Source: Synoicihabitans lomoniglobus
Lineage (GTDB): Bacteria > Verrucomicrobiota > Verrucomicrobiia > Opitutales > Opitutaceae
Length of the DNA stretch: 64,000 nucleotides
Assembly (NCBI RefSeq): GCF_029023725.1
Contig: NZ_CP119075.1
Location: forward strand, 3,033,501-3,097,500
Direction of reading: 5' to 3'
Shown here: positions 9,699-17,312 of the stretch, piece after piece
How positions within the stretch are numbered: position 1 is the first letter of the stretch
Layout of the letters: each line of letters starts with the position of its first letter
Position numbers and translations under genes: made by a program
Notes under the pieces: model-generated
The model's input: only the letters and a program-made list of their open reading frames with translations
Told to the model about the DNA's origin: nothing
Database searches by the model: none

Positions 9699-11010
9699 GT
9701 GCCGCCACCAAAGATTCCGCCGGTGATCCCCGCTGGTCCATGCCCATGATGATCCGGGCGCCCCGCTTGTAGGAAAAATACGAATAGGTCCATTGCAGCA
9801 GCACGGAGAGCCGGTTGCGGAAGCCGACCAAAAAGAAAAGGTGCAGCGCCAGCCACGCCAGCCAGGCGGGCAATCCCTGCAGATGAATGCGACCGATTTG
9901 CGCGATCGCCGCCCTCCGGCCGATCGTCGCCATGTTGCCTTTGTCCCGGTAGGCAAACGCCGGGCGTCGCGCCGGATCGCTCGGCACGCCCGACTGCAAT
10001 GAGCGATTCAGCACGTCGGCCACGAACGCGGCGCCCTGAATCGCACCTTGCGCCACCCCCGGCACGATTTGGCCGTTGGCGTCCTTCAGCGTGGTGAGGT
10101 CGCCGACCGCAAACACGTCGGAGTGGCCGGGCACGCTCAAATCCGGGTTCACCGGAATCCGTCCCGCCCGGTCCAACGCGATGCCGAGCGATTGCGTGAC
10201 GGCCGCCGCACCGACCCCGGCGCCCCACAAAACGGTGCCCGCCCGCAAGACTTCGTCACCGATGTGCACCTCACCTCGCCGCAGATCGGTGACGCGCACG
10301 CCCGTGCGCACTTCGACGCCCATTTTCTCCAGTTGGCGGCGGGCACTGGCGGCCAGATCGGGGGGAAACGCCCCCAGCACGGCATCACTCCCCTCCACGA
10401 GGATGATGCGTGCTTCCCGCGGATCGATACGATCGAAGTCGCGCCGCATGACTTTGCGCGCGAGCTCAGCCAACGAACCCGCCAATTCCACGCCGGTGGG
10501 CCCGCCTCCCACCACCACGGTGGTCATGAGGTCGCGTCGCCGCACCGGATCGTCCTCGCGCTCGGCGCGTTCGTAGGCGAGCAGCACTTCGCGCCGCACC
10601 CGCATCGCATCGTCGAGCGATTTGATGCCGGGCGCGTGTTGTTCCCACTCGGGCCGCCCGAAGTAGGTGGTGCGTCCGCCAAGCGCGATCACCAGATAAT
10701 CGTAGCTCAGCTCACCCCGGTCGAGGTGCACCCGTCTTTGCGCGAGATCGATGCCGGTGACTTCCGCCAATCGCACTTCGAGATTCGGTTTGTGCTTTAA
10801 CAGCGAACGAATCGGCTGCGCGATGTCGGGCGCCGCCAGCCCCGCCGTGGCCACTTGATACAGCAAAGGCTGAAAAAGATGATGGTTCTGCCGGTCGACC
10901 ACCGTGACCCGGGCCCGCCGCGAATCAAAATCCTGGGCAAAACGCAATCCGCCGAAACCGGCGCCGAGCACCACGACATGAGGAAGACGGGAGGAAGAAG
11001 GCTGGGACAT
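9676..11010 (-). CDS. ndh: Type II NADH:quinone oxidoreductase
   Basis: 444 residues. NDH-2 oxidises NADH and reduces quinone at the inner face of the cytoplasmic membrane without pumping protons. The two dinucleotide sites are visible: VVVLGAGFGGLRFAQ near the N-terminus for FAD and VVVGGGPTGVELAGSLAEL near residue 170 for NADH, with the FAD-closing motif DVFAVGDLTTL. The family's NHHLFQPLLYQVATAGL is present. A hydrophobic C-terminal segment (LPAWLAWLALHLFFLVGF) suggests membrane anchoring, as in larger bacterial NDH-2 forms. Its stop lies inside the terminator shared with tRNA-Asp. It is divergent from the amidohydrolase gene. Confidence 0.95.
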   Translation of the reverse strand: MSQPSSSRLPHVVVLGAGFGGLRFAQDFDSRRARVTVVDRQNHHLFQPLLYQVATAGLAAPDIAQPIRSLLKHKPNLEVRLAEVTGIDLAQRRVHLDRGELSYDYLVIALGGRTTYFGRPEWEQHAPGIKSLDDAMRVRREVLLAYERAEREDDPVRRRDLMTTVVVGGGPTGVELAGSLAELARKVMRRDFDRIDPREARIILVEGSDAVLGAFPPDLAASARRQLEKMGVEVRTGVRVTDLRRGEVHIGDEVLRAGTVLWGAGVGAAAVTQSLGIALDRAGRIPVNPDLSVPGHSDVFAVGDLTTLKDANGQIVPGVAQGAIQGAAFVADVLNRSLQSGVPSDPARRPAFAYRDKGNMATIGRRAAIAQIGRIHLQGLPAWLAWLALHLFFLVGFRNRLSVLLQWTYSYFSYKRGARIIMGMDQRGSPAESLVAAQKISVQE

Positions 11011-11128
11011 GCCGCAACCTAATCCTGATCAGACGGAAAGAAAGCCCGCCCATCGTTTAACTGCCAATGGCCGCCGACTTTCCTTTTCGCGGGAACCCCG
11101 TAGTTTCGCCCCTTCCCTACTTTTACCC

Positions 11129-11974
11129 ATGTCATTTCGCTACATCGACACCCACGTGCACTTTTGGGATCGCGCCCAGTTGCCTTACCCGTGGCTTGAG
11201 CCGCTCACCCGGATTTCGGCACCGCACGGGCCCGCCACATATCAAGCCGAGACCGGCATCACGCCGCCCGAAAAACTCGTTTTTCTCCAATGCGTCGGGG
11301 AGATCTCCAGCTGGCGCGCCGAGGTCGAGTGGATTGAATCGCTGGCCCGGGACTTCCCCCCCATCGCCGGTATCGTCGCCACCGCCCCCTTGGATCAAGA
11401 CGAGGACACCTTGCGTATATTGGACGACTTGGCGGCGCGTCCCTTGGTCAAAGGGGTCCGCCACAATACCCAGGACGAATCTTTGGGCTTTGCCCGCAAC
11501 TCGCGCTACGTCGCCGGAGCGCAAGCCTGCGGCGAACGCGGCTTGGTCGTCGACCTGTGTTGCTACCACCCACAGTTGTCCGATCTCACCGCGCTCGTCC
11601 GGCAATGCCCGACCACCCCCTTCGTGCTCGACCACCTCGGCAAACCCGGCATCCGCGACCGCTTGATCGAGCAGTGGCGGAAAGACATCAGCGAATTGGC
11701 GGCCGAACCCAACGTCACCGCCAAACTCTCGGGCATCGTGACCGAGGCCGATTTCGACCGCTGGACGATCGACGACCTGCGACCCTACGTGCAGCACTAC
11801 CTGGAAGTGTTTGGACCAGAGCGCGTGGTGTTCGGCAGCGACTGGCCCGTGGTCAAACTCGCCAGCACGCATGCCCAGTGGCTCGCCACCGCGCGCGAGC
11901 TGCTCAGCGATTTGTCCGCCGACCAGCAGGACGCCGTTTTCTACCGCAACGCCGAACGCGTCTATTCCCTGTGA
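11129..11974 (+). CDS. Amidohydrolase-2 family hydrolase (L-fuconolactonase-like, COG3618)
   Basis: 281 residues from the ATG at 11129; the in-frame upstream stretch has no family sequence. Metal-dependent TIM-barrel features: the N-terminal YIDTHVHFWD, the central FVLDHLGKPGI, then VTAKLSGIVTEA and VFGSDWPV with the late Asp, and the closing FYRNAERVYSL. COG3618 members hydrolyse sugar lactones such as L-fucono- or L-rhamnono-lactone, or related cyclic esters. Which lactone cannot be read here. The gene is divergent from ndh and convergent with the large esterase gene three bases away, so it is monocistronic. Confidence 0.85.
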   Translation: MSFRYIDTHVHFWDRAQLPYPWLEPLTRISAPHGPATYQAETGITPPEKLVFLQCVGEISSWRAEVEWIESLARDFPPIAGIVATAPLDQDEDTLRILDDLAARPLVKGVRHNTQDESLGFARNSRYVAGAQACGERGLVVDLCCYHPQLSDLTALVRQCPTTPFVLDHLGKPGIRDRLIEQWRKDISELAAEPNVTAKLSGIVTEADFDRWTIDDLRPYVQHYLEVFGPERVVFGSDWPVVKLASTHAQWLATARELLSDLSADQQDAVFYRNAERVYSL

Positions 11975-11977
11975 CGG

Positions 11978-14563
11978 CTAGGGCGTCACCGCCGACGGAG
12001 TGGTGATGTAGCGATCGGCCCAGTCTAAGAACGCCGGCCAGTTGGGCAGCGTGGTGTGTCCGCCCGCATGTTGGCGCCAGGCCAGATCCCCGGAGGCCAC
12101 CGTCTCTTCCTCCGCCGGGTAAACGTCGGTGCCCAGACCGCGAAGCCCCAGCAACTCATAGACCGGGCTCGCGGCGGCCGTGGCCATGAACATGCCACGT
12201 TGGTCGATCCATTGACCTTCCACGTTGGGTGAACCCGCACTCACAAACACCGGCCGCGGCGCGCACATCGCAATGAGTTCGTGCGCGTCCACGGGCATGT
12301 CCGCCGCAGTGAGCGGTCCGGCATATTTGAGAAAATTGCCCGCCATCCAGTGGTAGGCGCCGCCGCCGGCAAGATTCTCCACCCGCTCGCCAAAATCACG
12401 GCGGTAAAGCTTCGCGCCGCCCGCTCCCGACGAGCCGACGAAGCCGACCGCAAAACGCTCATCAAACGCCATCGCAACCAGCACCGCTTTACCGTAGCGC
12501 GACAGCCCTTCGATGGTCACTTGATCGGAATCAACGGCCGGATCGGCCTCGAAATAATCCATCGCCCGGCTGGCGCCCCACGCCCAGGCGCGCAGTGCGC
12601 CCCAGTCTGCCAAACCGCGCGGTTTGCCGTGGCTGGTCAAACCGATGATGCCTTGCGTCAATCCTTCCGCATTATCCGCCTGAAAACTCGTCGGCACGAT
12701 CGTCGCCACCCCCCAGCCATGTGCGAGGACCTGCTCCTCCCACGTCGGTCCCTCTGGCTGCGGGAACAGTGCCAGAATGCGGGCGGGCCAGCCAAAATGC
12801 AGCACGGTCGGCACGGGGCCCTCGGCGTTCGCGGGCACCGTGACGGAAAGTTCGATGGTGACTTCGAGAAACGGATACTCGCGGTGGTCGACCCGCCCCG
12901 CGAGGTGCTTGGTGGTAACGGCCATGTCGCCTTTGGTCTCGGCGATCGTATCGAGCACCTCCCAGGTCACGGCCGGCACGTCGTCCGGAATCCGACCGTA
13001 GAACTCGCGTTCAAAATGCTCCGCAATCTCGGCCCGACGTTGCGCGGTCCACTCCGCCGCCGTCCGCACCGGCGTCCCGTCGTCCGACTTCAGCGCGTCG
13101 GGAAGATCCGGATACACATTGGCTTTGGCTTCGTCGTAATTGGGCGCGTTGGGGGCGGCGGGATCCCGGGGATCGGCTCCCGGCCGCAATTTATCGATGC
13201 CGAGTTGATCGAGCAGGGCCCGATGCGCCTGCGGTCCCGTCAGCGCGACCGGCGCGGGCTCGCCCATCTTGAGCGCCGGCAGCCAGCCTTGGTAAACGCG
13301 GTCCACGTAGGGTTGCTGCGAGCCCTCGAAATCCTGGTGCCCCGATACCGGCAGCGGCACGATTTCCGTATACGCTTTGATCTGGTTGGTCGCGGCCCAT
13401 ACCGTCGCAGGCGGACAGGTGGTATCCTTCAATCCGATACCAATGAGCGTGGGGGCCTTGATCCGCGCGGCGAAGTTGGCGGCGTCGAAATAGCGGCTGG
13501 TTTCACGCACAGCCGCAGCGTCGCGGCCGGCCGTTTTTTCATACCAGCGCGGGAAGGCCGGTTCCCGGCCGACCGACGGCGCCAGCATGTCGGCGCCCGA
13601 GGGCACCAGCGCCATCGCCGCCGTGATATCCGGATGCAGCCCCGCGGTCACCAGCGTCTGCTGTCCGCCCTGACTCGTGCCCATGACGACCAGTGTGCGG
13701 CCATCCCAATCCGACCGGCTTTTCAAATACTCGACCGCCCGGTAACAGGAGAGATACATGCGCAGGAAGTAGCTCTGCTCCCGATCGTCGTTACCGATCT
13801 CCCAGTAGTTCTTGAGGGGACCCGCCTTCTGGTCCTCGTAAAATTCCTGGGGCTGATCGATTGGCAAGTCGTGCGGCAGGATGTTGAGCGTGAGCCACCC
13901 TTCCGCGGCACGATCCACCGCCCAGCTTTTCTCCAATCCGTAGACTCCCGCCCATTGCACGATGAGCAACGCCGGCAACTTCTCACCCGCGGTCGGTCTG
14001 GCGAGCTGCCCGTGGATTTCGGTGCCCCGAATGTTGTCCATCGTGATCTGCCAGTAGTCGACGCCTGCGCGACCGCCATCTTCCGCCGCGAGGCGCGGAC
14101 GGCTCGGGACGCTCGCCAGCTCAGCTACTTTCGCCTGCCAAAACGCGTCAAAGTCCGCCGGTGCTTCCGCCGCCGGCTTGATGCGCTCGGGCGAAGCCAC
14201 GGCGCCCCCACGGGCCGTTTTCGTTTCCTCGCCCTCCGTCCACGTCACCTCCAACAACAACGCGTTGGGCTCCTCGATCGGAGCCTCCAAGTGCGCAACG
14301 TTGTCGACAAACTCGACATTCCCCGAGCCCGCCTCGGTCATGCCCCCCAGCTTGAAGAGGTAGGTCGCGGCCGGGGCCGGTTGATCCGTGTCACTATCCC
14401 ACGTCACCGTCCACGGCACGGTTTCACCGGCCCAATATACTCCCGTCTCGCGATCGGGTCGCACCACCATGCGATCGGCCCACGCGGCGGCACTGACCAT
14501 TAAACTCAAGCCGATGAGTCCGAGAGAGCGAACAACGGCGCGGGGCAGTCTGGAACTAAACAT
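11978..14563 (-). CDS. Two-domain secreted carbohydrate esterase: AXE1/CE7-like plus CE15 glucuronoyl-esterase-like
   Basis: 861 residues from the ATG at 14563, whose first 30 residues form a signal peptide (LGLIGLSLMVSAAAWA). After a beta-rich N-terminal domain, residues about 140-440 resemble acetyl-xylan esterase/cephalosporin-C deacetylase (CE7): MGTSQGGQQTL with the nucleophile near residue 296, then GLKDTTCPPATVW and VSGHQDFEG for Asp and His. Residues about 500-855 resemble CE15: LHFGWPAR, IEGLSRYGKAVL with the nucleophile near residue 685, FVGSSGAGGAKLYRRDFGE, and a late AGGHTTLPNW carrying the His. CE7 enzymes remove acetyl groups from xylan; CE15 enzymes cleave lignin-glucuronoxylan esters. 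Both triads look intact, so a bifunctional xylan-debranching enzyme is inferred. It is probably periplasmic. Confidence 0.88.
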   Translation of the reverse strand: MFSSRLPRAVVRSLGLIGLSLMVSAAAWADRMVVRPDRETGVYWAGETVPWTVTWDSDTDQPAPAATYLFKLGGMTEAGSGNVEFVDNVAHLEAPIEEPNALLLEVTWTEGEETKTARGGAVASPERIKPAAEAPADFDAFWQAKVAELASVPSRPRLAAEDGGRAGVDYWQITMDNIRGTEIHGQLARPTAGEKLPALLIVQWAGVYGLEKSWAVDRAAEGWLTLNILPHDLPIDQPQEFYEDQKAGPLKNYWEIGNDDREQSYFLRMYLSCYRAVEYLKSRSDWDGRTLVVMGTSQGGQQTLVTAGLHPDITAAMALVPSGADMLAPSVGREPAFPRWYEKTAGRDAAAVRETSRYFDAANFAARIKAPTLIGIGLKDTTCPPATVWAATNQIKAYTEIVPLPVSGHQDFEGSQQPYVDRVYQGWLPALKMGEPAPVALTGPQAHRALLDQLGIDKLRPGADPRDPAAPNAPNYDEAKANVYPDLPDALKSDDGTPVRTAAEWTAQRRAEIAEHFEREFYGRIPDDVPAVTWEVLDTIAETKGDMAVTTKHLAGRVDHREYPFLEVTIELSVTVPANAEGPVPTVLHFGWPARILALFPQPEGPTWEEQVLAHGWGVATIVPTSFQADNAEGLTQGIIGLTSHGKPRGLADWGALRAWAWGASRAMDYFEADPAVDSDQVTIEGLSRYGKAVLVAMAFDERFAVGFVGSSGAGGAKLYRRDFGERVENLAGGGAYHWMAGNFLKYAGPLTAADMPVDAHELIAMCAPRPVFVSAGSPNVEGQWIDQRGMFMATAAASPVYELLGLRGLGTDVYPAEEETVASGDLAWRQHAGGHTTLPNWPAFLDWADRYITTPSAVTP

Positions 14564-14628
14564 ACAAACGGTTTTGGGGGTTGCTAACGACCGAGCCATG
14601 AACGGTCCGAGCCACCATCGAAACAAGG

Positions 14629-15153
14629 TCAAAACCGTCCGTCGAGCACCGCCTGCCAACCGGCGCGCTCTCCCGTTAAGCCCACCGCATCCAGACCAGC
14701 CCCGATCTCAGCTTCCGTCGGTTCCCGCACGTCGTGCCGAGGATCGGCCGGAAGATCCGGACGCACCCGTCGCGTGATTGCCCAGCAGGCCCACGCTCGC
14801 CATTCGCGCATCGCTTTGCGCGGTTCGTTCATGCGGTCGGCATAGTGTTGGAAATGCACTCGGGGATTCCCGCAGAACAAATCGCGCGGCACCTCGGTGA
14901 GCAACCACGCCATCGCCGCATACGGCATCGGCCACGAATGCACCACTGGTTCGTTCCCCGCCAGATCCGCTCCCATGGCACGGTCCAGACACAGAATCGC
15001 CCGGGCCGGGAGACGGCGTTGCCACAGAAAATGACCATACTCCAGGGCCGTGCCATAAAACCCCGCCCCGCGCGTTTCCCCGTGCGGCTCATACACCCGC
15101 CAATCCATGTGCGGACGCGGCGTGGGAAGATGCGGGCAAACCGGGAGTGACAT
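14629..15153 (-). CDS. Conserved hypothetical protein
   Basis: 174 residues as drawn; an internal ATG at 15108 (MDWRVYEPHGE) is an equally good start and avoids the divergent acyltransferase frame. Soluble, rich in Trp, Arg and Pro, with no signal peptide or membrane segment. The sequence GFYGTALEYGHFLWQRRLPARAIL reads as helical. I recognise no catalytic motif. The end lies 65 nt before the esterase start on the same strand, so they may be co-transcribed. Function unknown. Confidence 0.65.
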   Translation of the reverse strand: MSLPVCPHLPTPRPHMDWRVYEPHGETRGAGFYGTALEYGHFLWQRRLPARAILCLDRAMGADLAGNEPVVHSWPMPYAAMAWLLTEVPRDLFCGNPRVHFQHYADRMNEPRKAMREWRAWACWAITRRVRPDLPADPRHDVREPTEAEIGAGLDAVGLTGERAGWQAVLDGRF

Positions 15154-15256
15154 GGGGCCCTTCGCTGACGGCCTCAGCGCGCAGCGTCAACTCTCGGCGT
15201 GCGGCCCAACCATTTCGCACTTCTCTCTTCAGAATTCGCTTTCCATTCTCCGCGCC

Positions 15257-15952
15257 GTGCCTCCCTCCGCCGACGAGTCTTCGCGTGCCACCACGATCAC
15301 CGGATTTAACCGGATCGTATTGTGGGTGATGGGCTTCGTGCTGCGCGTGTGGTCGCGCACGATCCGCATGACCATCGATCCCGTTTCGCGCACCGCGCTT
15401 GGCACGATTGACGAACCCATCGCGCTGGCCACCTGGCACAACCGCCTGTTTCTCGCGGGCGAATGCACCCGCCGGTATCGGAACAACCAGCCGTTTCACG
15501 GCTTGATCAGCGCGAGCAAAGACGGCGCGTGGCTGGTGGGGTTTTTCGAAATGATCGGCATCAAAGCCATACGCGGTTCGTCGAGTTGGGGCGCGCGCGA
15601 GGCCGCGTCCGCCATGATCGCGGTGGCCCGCTCCGGCGGCGACATCGCGATCACGCCCGACGGCCCGCGCGGTCCCTGTTATGAATTCAAGCCGGGCGGT
15701 CTGATCATTTCCCGCCGGGCCAACGTCCCTCTGCTCCTGGTGGGCATGCAGTTTAAAGGCCGGATCAAAGTGCTGCGCAGTTGGGACCGGTTCATCGTGC
15801 CGTGGCCGTTCACGAAGGTGCATTTGCATTGCCGCATCGTGCGCCCCACCGAGCTGCCCCGCGACCGCACGCAAGCCATTGCCGATCTGACCCGGTTGAT
15901 GCACGAGTTGAACGGCACGACCACCGCAGCCACCGATCCCGCCCGGGCATAA
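15257..15952 (+). CDS. DUF374 lysophospholipid acyltransferase-like protein
   Basis: 231 residues from the GTG at 15257. The frame is open further upstream, including an ATG at 15152 that would overlap the divergent gene, so the start is uncertain. DUF374 motifs in order: TWHNRLFLAGE, ISASKDGAWLVGFFEMIGI, RGSSSWGAREA and ITPDGPRGPCYEFKPG, then a beta-rich end. The N-terminal VLWVMGFVLRVW suggests a membrane-associated helix. The family is related to glycerolipid and lipid A acyltransferases (PlsC/LpxL superfamily), but the substrate is unproven. It is convergent with the histone-like gene across a terminator. Confidence 0.85.
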   Translation: MPPSADESSRATTITGFNRIVLWVMGFVLRVWSRTIRMTIDPVSRTALGTIDEPIALATWHNRLFLAGECTRRYRNNQPFHGLISASKDGAWLVGFFEMIGIKAIRGSSSWGAREAASAMIAVARSGGDIAITPDGPRGPCYEFKPGGLIISRRANVPLLLVGMQFKGRIKVLRSWDRFIVPWPFTKVHLHCRIVRPTELPRDRTQAIADLTRLMHELNGTTTAATDPARA

Positions 15953-15977
15953 AAAAGCGCCCCCTGGGGAGGCGCTT
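15951..15977 (-). terminator. Rho-independent terminator of the histone-like gene
   Basis: On the minus strand a GC-rich stem (AAGCGCC at 15955-15961 with GGCGCTT at 15971-15977) is followed by T6 (the AAAAAA at 15951-15956 of the plus strand). It lies 45 nt past the stop of the minus-strand gene and just past the stop of the plus-strand acyltransferase gene. Confidence 0.75.
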
Positions 15978-16021
15978 GTCCAATAGACGGGGCCAACCTG
16001 CCGCCCCCCCGTGGGATCCGT

Positions 16022-16531
16022 TTAGAACGACGGCACGAGCGAGACTTCGCTGCCGGGCTCGACCACATAGTCCTCGCCGGCGCTCCAGCTGAGATCGTCC
16101 ACGAGGAACTTGAAAACGACCGGGCTGGTCGCGCCCGTGAGGGCAATCGTCCACTGATCATCGGCCACGCAGTTGAGCGGGGTGCCGGCATCCCAGGACA
16201 ACCCGGGACCTTCACCGCGGATGAACAGGGCATGGCCGAAACCGATGTCGATCCGGGCCGAAATAACCGTGGCGGAAACGGTGGCCTGCTTGGGGGCGAC
16301 CGTCTTTTTGACGACAGCCTTTTTAACGGCGACTTTCTTCACCGTCGCGGCTTTTTTGGGCGCAGCGGCTTTTTTCACCGGAGCCTTTTTGACGGGCGCA
16401 GGGACGACTTTGGCGGCGGGAGCAGGAGCCTTCTTGGCGACGGCCTTCTTGGTTCCCACAGTCTTTTTCGAGACGGTTTTCTTGGCCTGTGGGGTGGCAG
16501 GCGTCTTGGCGGACTTGGTGCTCTTTTTCAT
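16022..16531 (-). CDS. Histone H1-like Lys/Ala/Pro-rich tail fused to a CBM20/48-like beta domain
   Basis: 169 residues. Residues 1-85 are almost only Lys, Ala, Pro, Val and Thr in repeats such as KKAPVKKAAAPKKAA and KKVAVKKAVVKK, like eukaryotic H1 and bacterial AlgP/HctB tails that bind DNA non-specifically. Residues about 88-169 form a compact acidic beta domain: ISARIDIGFGHALFIRGEG, GLSWDAGTPLNCV, WTIALTG and VVFKFLVDDLSW. This resembles the starch-binding or AMPK-type CBM fold (CBM20/48). There is no signal peptide, so it should be cytoplasmic. The role is unknown; it could compact DNA or act at glycogen. Monocistronic, with its own terminator. Confidence 0.8.
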   Translation of the reverse strand: MKKSTKSAKTPATPQAKKTVSKKTVGTKKAVAKKAPAPAAKVVPAPVKKAPVKKAAAPKKAATVKKVAVKKAVVKKTVAPKQATVSATVISARIDIGFGHALFIRGEGPGLSWDAGTPLNCVADDQWTIALTGATSPVVFKFLVDDLSWSAGEDYVVEPGSEVSLVPSF

Positions 16532-16731
16532 GATGGTTTGCGTGAGTTGTTTTTGACTCGGTCAAGAGCCTTGCTCCCACCGGGCCACGGGCTGCAATAG
16601 CAAATTGAGGACCAACAACGATCAGCGACTGAATTTTCATGTTCGTTACGCTGATGAACAAACGTGGTTCCCCGAAAAAGGTGTTTACTCGGACGGGTGA
16701 ACTTCCCAGAACACTCCTCCTTTGGCTAAAA

Positions 16732-16807
16732 GGGGCTGTAGCTCAGTTGATAGAGCGCTTCGTTCGCAATGAAGAGGTCAGGGGTTTGATTCCCCTCAGC
16801 TCCACCA
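16732..16807 (+). tRNA. tRNA-Ala (anticodon CGC)
   Basis: 76 nt including encoded CCA. The acceptor GGGGCTG pairs with CAGCTCC, the D arm is GCTCAGTTGATAGAGC, the stem CTTCG/TGAAG closes loop TTCGCAA with CGC in the anticodon position, and the T arm is AGGGGTTTGATTCCCCT. It reads GCG, a frequent Ala codon in this GC-rich genome. A structured repeat begins at the base after the CCA. Confidence 0.95.
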
Positions 16808-16895
16808 GCCTTCGTCCCGCCCTGCGGGACTTCGGCTGGCAGGCCAGCTGAAGACGGCGAAGGCTGCCCGCCATAGCCCAACGGGCGACGGAGGG
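16808..16895 (+). repeat. Multi-hairpin element abutting tRNA-Ala
   Basis: Directly after the tRNA CCA, an outer stem GCCTTCG (16808-16814) with CGAAGGC (16858-16864) encloses two hairpins: TCCCGC/GCGGGA (16815-16829) and CTTCGGCTGG/CCAGCTGAAG (16830-16853, one G-U pair). A third hairpin GCCCG/CGGGC (16866-16886) follows. It encodes no protein. The tRNA-end position and the next gene, a GIY-YIG nuclease, suggest a mobile or processed RNA element; there is no T-run. Confidence 0.6.
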
Positions 16896-16945
16896 CCTGA
16901 CAGTCCTGCCCCCACGACACCCCATTTAGCACCTCACCGGTCTCC

Positions 16946-17188
16946 ATGCACTACGTCTACCAAATCGAATCCATTTCGCATGCGGGAGAACGTTACATCG
17001 GCTCCACCGCCGACCTCAAAGCTCGCCTCATCAAACACAACGAAGGCGGCTCGCCCCACACGGCCAAATACCGCCCATGGAAATTGGTGAGCTACCAAGC
17101 ATTTGAGTCCCCAGAGAAAGCCCGGGCATTCGAAGCCTACCTCAAATCAGGCTCCGGCCGCGCGTTCGCCCAAAGGCATATTTGGTGA
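16946..17188 (+). CDS. Stand-alone GIY-YIG nuclease domain protein (URI/UvrC-like)
   Basis: 80 residues, a single GIY-YIG domain. The first Tyr motif reads YVYQIES, the second RYIGSTADL; the catalytic Arg is in LKARLIKH, followed by HNEGG, YRPWKLV and the metal-binding Glu in AFEAYLKSGSGRAF. This matches the small single-domain GIY-YIG proteins often mis-annotated as UvrC; it has no DNA-binding extension. These nucleases cut DNA, but the target of this subgroup is not established. It lies about 140 nt downstream of tRNA-Ala, just after the multi-hairpin element. Confidence 0.9.
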   Translation: MHYVYQIESISHAGERYIGSTADLKARLIKHNEGGSPHTAKYRPWKLVSYQAFESPEKARAFEAYLKSGSGRAFAQRHIW

Positions 17189-17312
17189 CGCAACCGGCGG
17201 CGTCCCAATCCCCGCTGCTCTTATTTCTTAAATACTCCCCCAGAGATCTATCGCTCATGGGGATGTTCTTTGAAATGAACGTGGAATGGAACCACCGGCT
17301 GGACCTTTCGAC

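Noticed and set aside
12281-14503. A 740-codon open frame on the plus strand opposite the esterase gene
   Set aside because: Arg/His-rich with no family sequence; the minus strand encodes two recognisable esterase domains, and the antisense frame is open only because of the GC-rich codon bias.
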